From UBA11574 sp964591175 (GTDB taxonomy: Bacteria; Desulfobacterota; Desulfobacteria; Desulfobacterales; UBA11574): a DNA stretch of 52,888 nucleotides. The position numbers and the translations under genes were made by a program. Location of the stretch: the NCBI GenBank assembly GCA_964591175.1, contig CAZQAF010000015.1, positions 1 to 52,888 of the forward strand. Direction: 5' to 3'. The notes below the pieces were generated by a model, which worked only from the letters and a program-made list of their open reading frames with translations, had not been told where the DNA came from and made no database searches. Below, piece after piece: positions 35,199-42,065 of this stretch (the first letter of the stretch is position 1; the number at the start of each line of letters is the position of its first letter).

Positions 35199-36110
35199 AT
35201 GCCGGTTATTTTTATTTCAAGAGGAACCATGTCCGGCGTTCGCTTGCTGGTGGAATGTCTCCACAGCGAAACTGGAATTCGCTGCATTTCTCACGAAGAT
35301 TTGGTGAAAGACGTCAATAAGCATGGAGAGATCGCTGCACGGGTTCTCGAAAAACTTGCCGTAGCGGCTTCGGCTTACGATCAATTCAGCGAGCTTAGAT
35401 GGCCTTATATGGTCCTTATGCGAAAGGCTATGCTGGAGGAGATCCGCAATGACAATGTCGTATATCACGGTTATTCAAGTCACCTGCTTTTACCGTCCCT
35501 GCGCCATTTAGTAAGGATTCGTATCGAGGCGCCACTGGAAATGCGCTTAACCATGACCATGCAGCGGTTGGCATTGGAGGAGGAAAAGGCCCGTGAGTAC
35601 ATCGCCGACGTGGACAGCCAGCGTGTCAAGTGGGCAAGATTCATGTATGCGCAAGACATTCGCGATACCATGCTTTACGATCTTATCGTGAATCTGGGTC
35701 ATGTATCCCTGAAAGCGGCCTGCGGTATTTTCGAATGCATCATGGCAGAGGAGGACTTTCAGGCCTCTAAAGAATCCCGAGCCGAGGTGGAGCGGCTCTA
35801 CCTTGCAACGGAAATCGAAGAATCACTGGTCACCGATCCCCGTACGGCAACCTTGGAAATACGAGCCGATGTTCAAAGCGACGGTATCTGTCTCGTCGGA
35901 CCCTACATAGAGGACTCCGAGCTGACGACGATTATGGAGATTGTTCAAACGGTGTCCGCCACCCAGGATATTCGATACAGCCCGGGATATGCATCCAAAT
36001 TCGAAGATAACCGCCAGTTCCGAGCCTGGAAACATGAATACGGATTGGATACGGACAAGAATTCTAAATCCGCTTCCTCAACGCATCAGGAGGTAAAACG
36101 CAATGGTTGA
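35199..36110 (+). CDS. Cytidylate kinase-like protein with degenerate P-loop
   Basis: A 303-residue protein of the cytidylate-kinase-like group (PF13189 type). The N-terminus VIFISRGTMSGVRLLVECL matches the ISRxxGSGG kinase start, but the P-loop reads TMSGV rather than GSGG, so phosphoryl transfer is doubtful. The middle (SSHLLLPSLRHLVRIRIEAP, then RLALEEEKAREYIADVDSQR) resembles the lid region of such proteins. The C-terminal 90 residues (ATLEIRADVQSDGICLVG) look like a separate BON-like alpha-beta domain. Similar proteins occur in stress clusters of Deltaproteobacteria. Strong ribosome site AAAGGAGG; it overlaps the next gene by 8 bp. Confidence 0.75.
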   Translation: MPVIFISRGTMSGVRLLVECLHSETGIRCISHEDLVKDVNKHGEIAARVLEKLAVAASAYDQFSELRWPYMVLMRKAMLEEIRNDNVVYHGYSSHLLLPSLRHLVRIRIEAPLEMRLTMTMQRLALEEEKAREYIADVDSQRVKWARFMYAQDIRDTMLYDLIVNLGHVSLKAACGIFECIMAEEDFQASKESRAEVERLYLATEIEESLVTDPRTATLEIRADVQSDGICLVGPYIEDSELTTIMEIVQTVSATQDIRYSPGYASKFEDNRQFRAWKHEYGLDTDKNSKSASSTHQEVKRNG

Positions 36111-36813
36111 CGACAAATATTACGAAGAGATCGCATCGACTTTAACATCTATTCACGCGCTGCTGGTTCAGACGGTGGATATTGAACAAGCAGGCACGGA
36201 AATCAACCGTTCCATCCATGATCTGGAAAAACAGCAAATGGAGTCCGCCTCGAATTTGCTGGAACATGCCGCTGTCACGAATACCCTCGCCACCCATCGG
36301 ACCGACATGGCGAAAGAGCGGACCGCCCTCGTGCGTGAGCAAACGCGTCTCTCCACCAAATCCACAGAACTCTCCGATATTCGTACCCAGATGGCTCACG
36401 AACGCACCGCTCTTGCCGGTCAGCAGACGAATCTTTCCGTATTGCGTACGGACTTTTCACGATCCAGGACCGGCCTTGCCGAACAGCGCAATAGAATGGC
36501 CGCAACCCGCACACAGTTTTCAGAAAAACGCACGGCATTTGCCGGCACCCGAACGGTCTTTTCAAACATGCGCACTGCGCTGGCTCAAGGGAGGACCTAC
36601 CTGGCTCTTATTCGTACCGGACTGGCATTTTTGACCCTAAGCATTGCATTCTTCCGTATATTCGGACTCTCATGGTGGTCAATTTTTGATGGTATTCTGG
36701 CGGTGTTGAGTTTGGCGATGACCGGAACAGGACTTGTGGGGTACAAACGCGCGAATCACAAGGTAAATGTTCTGCTGTTAAAGGTCCCGGAAGAAGAGGC
36801 GGCGGCAACTTAG
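36103..36813 (+). CDS. DUF202-type membrane protein with a long RT-heptad array
   Basis: A 236-residue protein. Residues about 66-177 form 16 uninterrupted seven-residue units that mostly begin with Arg-Thr (RTDMAKE, RTALVRE, RTQMAHE, RTALAGQ, RTDFSRS, RTGLAEQ and so on), with Leu/Met/Phe at the fourth place. The last units (RTYLALI, RTGLAFL) are the conserved entry of DUF202, whose two or three helices follow (about 172-222). The protein thus looks like DUF202 with its own cytoplasmic RTxLA motif multiplied into a coiled-coil-like stalk of about 110 residues. The N-terminal 60 residues are also helical. It overlaps the kinase-like gene (ATGG inside its end), so the two probably act together. 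Confidence 0.85.
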   Translation: MVDDKYYEEIASTLTSIHALLVQTVDIEQAGTEINRSIHDLEKQQMESASNLLEHAAVTNTLATHRTDMAKERTALVREQTRLSTKSTELSDIRTQMAHERTALAGQQTNLSVLRTDFSRSRTGLAEQRNRMAATRTQFSEKRTAFAGTRTVFSNMRTALAQGRTYLALIRTGLAFLTLSIAFFRIFGLSWWSIFDGILAVLSLAMTGTGLVGYKRANHKVNVLLLKVPEEEAAAT

Positions 36814-36840
36814 TAGTAGTAGATGCCGTCTCAAAATAAA

Positions 36841-36890
36841 GATTTTGGTTCAAAATCAAGGCGGAGTCGAGTTTTAATCCGCAGGCATAC
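36841..36890. repeat. Structured intergenic repeat, copy 2 (5' half only)
   Basis: The words GGTTCAAAATCAAGGCGG, TTTTAATCC and GCAGGCATAC match the 5' half of copies 1 and 3 in order. The 3' half (CGAGG and AACGCAGAGATT words) is not recognisable, so the copy looks truncated. It begins 28 bp after the DUF202 stop. Confidence 0.6.
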
Positions 36891-36962
36891 TCAAGGTTGA
36901 TCGCTGAAACGTACTTTTTGTTGCGTCTGTTTCATAAACGATCCTCTACCAATCCACTATAT

Positions 36963-37006
36963 CGTACGGCATTTCGGATCATCGAAGATCACGTTAATGC
37001 CGTACG
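36963..37006. terminator. 11-bp perfect inverted repeat downstream of the Met/Gly-rich gene
   Basis: CGTACGGCATT (36963-36973) and AATGCCGTACG (36996-37006) pair perfectly with a 22-base loop that itself contains two GATC words. It lies 10 bp past the stop of the minus-strand gene at 37017 and between convergent genes, so a transcript-end role in both directions is likely. No T-run is present. Confidence 0.55.
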
Positions 37007-37016
37007 TTGCCATATT

Positions 37017-37487
37017 TTAATAGACCGAACGCATCCACCCTGTGTTTTTATTCACAAGGATCTTGTCTACCAAAGAACCATTCTTTTTGGTGACGATTTC
37101 AGCTTCGAAGGCGTATCCTTCATCTTTTATTTTTCCCAGCTTCAGGTTCGGATTCCGAGTGGCGTTCAAATAGTTTTTCACAATCACCTTTGCGTCTTTT
37201 TCGGTTAACCGTCGATGCGGGTACCTGTATTGCGGATAGTAGCCGTAGCCAGGCCCCATCATACCGTAGCCCATGCCGTATCCCATCATACCGGGCCCCA
37301 TACCGTAGTATCCCATCATACCCGAGCCCATACCATACCCGCCCCGGTAGGGGCCGCCATAGGGACAATACCATCCGCCTTGCGGCGGTGGCCCGTAACC
37401 GCTTCCCGGCGGCTGCGCATAGGCAAAGCCCAGCATCAAAAATACGGACAAAAGTACAACCGGTGTGATGACCATGTAACGTTTCAT
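37017..37487 (-). CDS. Exported Gly/Met/Tyr-rich protein with PepSY-like C-terminus
   Basis: A 156-residue periplasmic protein. The signal peptide ends near FAYAQ (about residue 25). Residues 26-90 are low-complexity, rich in GYGMMG and GMGPGMMGY units, with about a dozen methionines that could bind copper. Residues 93-156 (LTEKDAKVIVKNYLNATRNPNL, then FEAEIVTKKNGSLVDKILVNKNTGW in parts) form a PepSY-like domain found in many Geobacter-type exported proteins. It overlaps the Usp gene by 4 bp and belongs to the receiver-Usp operon. Role unknown; metal or envelope stress is a guess. Confidence 0.8.
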   Translation of the reverse strand: MKRYMVITPVVLLSVFLMLGFAYAQPPGSGYGPPPQGGWYCPYGGPYRGGYGMGSGMMGYYGMGPGMMGYGMGYGMMGPGYGYYPQYRYPHRRLTEKDAKVIVKNYLNATRNPNLKLGKIKDEGYAFEAEIVTKKNGSLVDKILVNKNTGWMRSVY

Positions 37488-37963
37488 TTCGCCTCTCCTT
37501 TGCTTTTTTTGGCAACACTTACATCCTCCTTTGCCAGCAGAATGGGAGCGGGTAAATCGCGTAAAATGGCATCATTCGTTCGGCCGAAAAGGAAGTGCTC
37601 CAGGCGCCCTTGATGATGGGCCAGCATGATAATCAGATCGATCTCTTCCTCTTTGACCACCTTTTGAATCTCTTCTACCGGCGGACCGTCTTTAACCGAT
37701 ACCGCAACCGGAAGTCCTTTGTCTTTTTCGGCCTTTACCATATTATTCAAAACCTCGCGGGTAGCTGTGATCATTGCTTCATATTCTTCGTGAAAGCTGT
37801 AGACCGGCAAGTTCCAGCCATCCAGGTTGAACGGGTCATGAATCACGTGCAAAAGATGAAGTTTTGCGCCATATTGATGTGCCAGCGAGATGCCGACCTT
37901 TACTGCCGCGCGGCAGTGTAGCGTCGATCTGCTGACAACGAGAATATTTTTTAATGTTTTCAT
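37484..37963 (-). CDS. Universal stress protein (UspA family)
   Basis: A 159-residue UspA-fold protein: KNILVVSRSTLHCRAAVKVGI at the start, VVKEEEIDLIIMLAHHQGRLEHFLFGRTNDAILRDLPAPILL at the end (in short pieces). The nucleotide loop G-2x-G-9x-G is altered (AHHQGRLEHFLFGRT), so ATP binding is uncertain. AAGGAGG lies 6 bases before the ATG. It lies between the receiver gene and the Met/Gly-rich gene and is likely controlled by the composite element at 38433-38524. Confidence 0.9.
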   Translation of the reverse strand: MKTLKNILVVSRSTLHCRAAVKVGISLAHQYGAKLHLLHVIHDPFNLDGWNLPVYSFHEEYEAMITATREVLNNMVKAEKDKGLPVAVSVKDGPPVEEIQKVVKEEEIDLIIMLAHHQGRLEHFLFGRTNDAILRDLPAPILLAKEDVSVAKKSKGEAK

Positions 37964-38051
37964 TGTTTGCCTCCTTTGACGGTATAAATCACCTGAATCT
38001 CCTTATGAAAGATAACTGTTCCACTCTCATCCAAATTCAACAATCCGTCAA

Positions 38052-38405
38052 TCACCCCTTCAAGACTTCGATGATGTTTTCAAATTCACGGGTCTTGTTG
38101 AAAAAGTGATCGGCGCCAGCTCGAATACTCTGCTGACGATATTGTGGATAATCATAATTGGTCATAATAACGACCGTTATATCAGGCTGCAATTCCTTGA
38201 TTTCGCCAAGCAACTGGATACCGTTTTTACCGGGGAGCCGGATGTCCAAAAGAACGGCATCGGGTTTGAGAACGCGAATATCGTCGAGTGCTTCCCCGGC
38301 ATCGCCAGCTTGTCCGATAACTTGGACACTGTCAACGTCAGACAGCAGCTCGCACAATGTTTTCCGCAGTTTGACGGAATCATCGACGATGTAGATTCTT
38401 TTCAT
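38052..38405 (-). CDS. Stand-alone response-regulator receiver protein
   Basis: A 118-residue CheY-like receiver without output domain. Acid pocket Asp8 and Asp9, phospho-acceptor Asp54 (VLLDIRLPG), switch Thr in VIMTNYDYP, and Lys in FFNKTREFENI are all present. I chose the ATG at 38405 (GGAAGG upstream); the longer frame to 38525 runs into the promoter. The composite stress element ends 62 bp before this start. As it lacks a DNA-binding domain it may be a phosphate sink or partner switch for the NarL-type system at 41433-43852. Confidence 0.9.
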   Translation of the reverse strand: MKRIYIVDDSVKLRKTLCELLSDVDSVQVIGQAGDAGEALDDIRVLKPDAVLLDIRLPGKNGIQLLGEIKELQPDITVVIMTNYDYPQYRQQSIRAGADHFFNKTREFENIIEVLKG

Positions 38406-38432
38406 GCAGACCTTCCTTTCTATTTTTATCTT

Positions 38433-38524
38433 ATAATAATCCATACCGAGCAATATAGAAATCGGACATCGTCTGATCTTGTTGTAGGCGTTTAGCGCAA
38501 TCGGATGTCGGCGATTTTCCGACA
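38433..38524 (-). promoter_or_regulatory. Composite stress-regulon element, copy A, with -10
   Basis: Minus strand: TGTCGG (38524-38519), 7 bp, CCGACA (38511-38506), 17 bp, CCTACAA (38488-38482), 5 bp, TCAGACGAT (38476-38468), 29 bp, TATTAT (38438-38433). It serves the receiver, Usp and Met/Gly-rich genes. The spacing equals that of copies B, C and D. Confidence 0.85.
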
Positions 38525-38614
38525 AATCCTGTCAAACGAAGCTGATCCGGAAGGTTGTCCTTAATTCCGATTAATTTTATAGTACTGTCGAATATCTTTC
38601 TCCTTTAATTCCCT

Positions 38615-41134
38615 CTAAAACGTGCCATGATGGTGGCGCGCATGGGGCGTGATGGTTTCTTGAACCCTTTTAAGAAATCCCTCATGACGCTTGCTTTCCA
38701 TGGCAAAATGGCGATAAACAGTGATTTTAGCCCAGTCCGTAAAAAAAGCCCCGATAATGGCATATCCCCAGACGATGCCGATGTCCTTCCAACTTATAGG
38801 CGTAATGAGGCCAAAACCATACGCCGCCATCAGCGTCCCGAGCAGTTTGGTCGCAACTGCCGACCAGATCATAACTGGCGCCGGAAAGGGTTTTTTCAGA
38901 AAAAAACCCTTGTTTCGCGCAACAAATAATGTCATATGCCCGGCCACCGTCAAGGTGAGAAATATATAGGTTTGTATCTGGGGCACACTCAAGTGCAGCC
39001 AGTCGATGGCCAGGTACAACATCAGAAAACTGCCTGTGACCCCTGTCAATCCCATGACGGTGGAAACCACGATAACCTGATGCATATTCCAGCGCACCGG
39101 TTTTGGGTTGAGATATGTCTTGTCGTACGCAATGGTCATAATCGGAACATCATTGAGAAAGGCCAGTAAAATAATCATAATTGCGGTGATGGGATAAAAA
39201 TTGAAAACCAACATCGCCAATACCACAAAAACCATGATCCGAATGGTTTCCGTAATACGATATATTGCATATGAGTTCATTCGCTCGAAAATCCGGCGGG
39301 CTTCTTCGACCGCATTAATAATCACCGACAGGCCCGGTGCCGTAAGGACCAAACTCGCTGCCGCCCGGGCGGCATCGGTGGCGCCGCTGACCGCTATACC
39401 CACATCCGCTTGTTTCAGAGCCGGTGCATCATTTACACCGTCACCGGTCATCCCCACGATGTGGCCGCGTGCCTGCAGGGCTTTGACAATACCGAATTTA
39501 TGCTCGGGAAACACCTGGGCAAACCCGTCCGCCTGCTCGACCTGATCCGCGACATCAGGGGCCATTTGTCCTTCTTTTTGATTGGCGGCAAGCAGCCTGT
39601 CCGCCGGTTCGATATTCTTCCCGAGGCCAAGCTGCCCGGAGATTTCCCGGCCGATGGCAAGATTGTCTCCGGTAACCATTTTGACCTGAACACCATGCGC
39701 TTTGGCCTGCTTAATGGTCTCGGCCGAATCCTCCCGGGGGGGATCAAACAGTGGTAGAATACCTAAAAATTGCCAGGATCCATTTTCTTCGGATCGTGCC
39801 ACACCCAAGGTCCGATATCCTTTGGCGGCAAATTCATCTACCGCAGTTTCCGCTTTTCTTTTCGTGTCATCACCGGCGTCACTCATTTCGAGAATCACTT
39901 GAGGCGCCCCTTTGGTGACTTTGAAGCGCCTGCCTTGAGCATCCTTAACCGTTCCCTCCGTCCGTTTGTGGATGGGATCGAAAGGCAAAAATTTAAGTTG
40001 ATCATACGTTCGCAGGGCTTCCGGATCTTGAACCCCATCGATGACCGCCAGATCGATAGCGTCCTGATTTTCCGGCTTTGAAGCAAGGGCGGCGGCCAAA
40101 ATCAGCTCCTGATTGTTTCGCGCGCCGAATATCAAAGGCTCTCCCAATGTGAGCCGATTCTGTGTTAGGGTCCCGGTTTTATCAGAACATAAAATATCCA
40201 TACCCGCCATTTCTTCAATGGATTCCAGCCTGGATACTATGGTTTTAAACTTAGACAGTGCCAGTGCACCGACAGTCATGGTCACTGAGAGCACCGCCGG
40301 CATGGCCACCGGGATGGAAGCCACGGTAAGAATGAGGGCAAACTGAACCAGTTCAAGAAATGGTGTTCCGCGAAACAGCTGTACCAGGACCAGAATGACT
40401 GCCAGACCGAGGCTGATATAAATCAGATAATCCCCAATTTGGAGTACGGCTTTTTGAAAATGAGAGACGGCTTTTGCACCGACAACGAGTTTGGCGGTCT
40501 TCCCGAAAAAAGTATTGCTGCCTGTGGCGGTGACAAGACCGACCATTTCGCCTTGTTTTCCGATCGAACCGGAATACGCAAGGTCGCCTTGTTTTTTGTT
40601 CACCGGCAATGATTCGCCGGTGAGCGCGGACTGATCCACGCTGAAATAGTCGCCTTCGAAGAGTTTGGTATCAGCGGGAATGATTTCTCCCAGACGCAAA
40701 CGGATGATGTCGCCGGGAACCAGTTCCTTGGCCGGCACTTCCTGCCATTTTCCATCTCGCAGTGCGTGGCTCTTCAACGCCAGCTTCTTTTTAAGTGCAT
40801 CCACGGCATTACCTGCCTGATATTCCTGCCAGAACCCCACAATGGCATTAAAAATCAAAAGCGCGATGATGATGTAAAAATCCGCCCAATGCCGGACCAC
40901 CAAAGAAAGAATAGCCGCGACCTCAATCATCCAGGGAATCGGGCCCCAAAAATACCCCAAAAATTTGCGTAACAGGCTGACCTTTTTTTCCTCGATCTCG
41001 TTGAAGCCGTATTGATTAAGTCGATTTTCCGCTTCTGACGAGGAAAGGCCGCCCTTATCGGATTCGAGTTTTTTAAACAATTCCTGAATCGGGCTTTTTT
41101 CCGATTCCGCGCCGCTTATAACTACAGGTTCCAT
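38615..41134 (-). CDS. P-type ATPase, P3A (plasma-membrane proton pump) family
   Basis: An 839-residue ion pump. I chose the ATG at 41134, 8 bases after AAGGAGG; an upstream ATG at 41161 has none. Actuator loop LTGES (171-175), membrane segment PVAMPAV (275-281), phosphorylation site CSDKTGTLT with Asp318, nucleotide site KGAPQ, hinge TGDGVNDAPALK, and ten membrane helices. The short form without a heavy-metal domain and the PVAMPAV motif put it with fungal, plant and archaeal H+-ATPases rather than Ca or Cu pumps. It would expel protons and help hold internal pH. Composite element copy B lies 87 bp upstream. Confidence 0.92.
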   Translation of the reverse strand: MEPVVISGAESEKSPIQELFKKLESDKGGLSSSEAENRLNQYGFNEIEEKKVSLLRKFLGYFWGPIPWMIEVAAILSLVVRHWADFYIIIALLIFNAIVGFWQEYQAGNAVDALKKKLALKSHALRDGKWQEVPAKELVPGDIIRLRLGEIIPADTKLFEGDYFSVDQSALTGESLPVNKKQGDLAYSGSIGKQGEMVGLVTATGSNTFFGKTAKLVVGAKAVSHFQKAVLQIGDYLIYISLGLAVILVLVQLFRGTPFLELVQFALILTVASIPVAMPAVLSVTMTVGALALSKFKTIVSRLESIEEMAGMDILCSDKTGTLTQNRLTLGEPLIFGARNNQELILAAALASKPENQDAIDLAVIDGVQDPEALRTYDQLKFLPFDPIHKRTEGTVKDAQGRRFKVTKGAPQVILEMSDAGDDTKRKAETAVDEFAAKGYRTLGVARSEENGSWQFLGILPLFDPPREDSAETIKQAKAHGVQVKMVTGDNLAIGREISGQLGLGKNIEPADRLLAANQKEGQMAPDVADQVEQADGFAQVFPEHKFGIVKALQARGHIVGMTGDGVNDAPALKQADVGIAVSGATDAARAAASLVLTAPGLSVIINAVEEARRIFERMNSYAIYRITETIRIMVFVVLAMLVFNFYPITAIMIILLAFLNDVPIMTIAYDKTYLNPKPVRWNMHQVIVVSTVMGLTGVTGSFLMLYLAIDWLHLSVPQIQTYIFLTLTVAGHMTLFVARNKGFFLKKPFPAPVMIWSAVATKLLGTLMAAYGFGLITPISWKDIGIVWGYAIIGAFFTDWAKITVYRHFAMESKRHEGFLKRVQETITPHARHHHGTF

Positions 41135-41186
41135 AAAATGATCCTCCTTTGAGTCTATCATGACCTATGCATTTTCTCGTTAAATC

Positions 41187-41278
41187 AATATAAGCAGCAG
41201 GAAAAATTTCGAAAATCAGTGATCGTCTGAAAATATTGTAGGAAATCCGGAAAACACCATGTCGGTTATCGTCTGACA
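41187..41278 (-). promoter_or_regulatory. Composite stress-regulon element, copy B, with -10
   Basis: Minus strand: TGTCAG (41278-41273), 7 bp, CCGACA (41265-41260), 17 bp, CCTACAA (41242-41236), 5 bp, TCAGACGAT (41230-41222), 29 bp, TATATT (41192-41187). It precedes the P3A ATPase. It is the copy closest to the NarL-type regulator gene. Confidence 0.85.
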
Positions 41279-41432
41279 TAAATTGATGCTGTGACAAGAA
41301 TTACAGGTGATGGACCAGGTTTAGGTGATCTCCAGAAATGATTTACTTGGCTGAGAGGATATCGAATGATTGAAATTCCACACAATGCGAAGAGGTTGAG
41401 GTGGACAAGAATATAACTGCGTATTTCGCAGA

Positions 41433-42065
41433 TTAATCGATGAGATGATTTTGGAATGCATAACGGGTAAGCTCTGCGTTGGTCTTCATATTCATTTTTT
41501 CCAAAATGCGTGCGCGATACGTACTGATTGTTTTGACGCTCAAGTTAAGTTCTTCGGCGATTTCCGTAACCGTTTTTCCCGAAGAGATCATGTACAGCAC
41601 CTGATACTCTCGATCCGACAACGTCTCATGAAGCATCTTCTCGGAATCCGCATCCAGGGCAAAAGCGATCTTTTCAGCGAGATGGGTACTGATATATTTG
41701 CCGCCGCGATGAACTTTTCGGATGGCTGCAATCAATTCGGAGGAAGCGCTTTCTTTGGTCAAATACCCGGACGCACCGGCCCGAAGAATTCGCAAAGCAT
41801 ACTGGGCTTCAGGATGGACCGTCAAAATAATTACCGGGATTTTGGGCTTTTCGATCTTCAGTTGTTTTAATACGTCCAGGCCGTCCATCCCCGGCATTTT
41901 CAGATCCAGTAAAATGACATCGAAATCATTTTCACGGACTTTGGCCAAAAGTTCGGTTCCGGTGCCGGCTTCATCAGAAACCACAAAATAGGGAGAGTCG
42001 GCAATAATTTGCTTCAACCCCTCGCGGACGATGGGATGGTCGTCGGCAATAATCAGCTTGATCAT
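41433..42065 (-). CDS. NarL/FixJ-family response regulator
   Basis: A 210-residue regulator. The receiver (1-120) has Asp8/Asp9, phospho-Asp54 (VILLDLKMPGMDG), Thr in VIILTVHPEAQ and Lys in YLTKESASSE. The C-terminal LuxR-type HTH (about 145-205) is LSDREYQVLYMISSGKTVTEIAEELNLSVKTISTYRARI in segments. It overlaps the sensor kinase gene upstream (ATGA). NarL-type relatives EvgA and BvgA recognise TTCCTACA-like half-sites, which resemble the CCTACAA block of the four composite elements. It is therefore the best candidate regulator of this stress block; that link is inferred. Confidence 0.93.
   Translation of the reverse strand: MIKLIIADDHPIVREGLKQIIADSPYFVVSDEAGTGTELLAKVRENDFDVILLDLKMPGMDGLDVLKQLKIEKPKIPVIILTVHPEAQYALRILRAGASGYLTKESASSELIAAIRKVHRGGKYISTHLAEKIAFALDADSEKMLHETLSDREYQVLYMISSGKTVTEIAEELNLSVKTISTYRARILEKMNMKTNAELTRYAFQNHLID

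Noticed and set aside
36103..36813. Heptad array as a CRISPR or DNA tandem repeat
   Set aside because: The period is at protein level; the underlying 21-bp DNA units are not near-identical, so this is a coding repeat.
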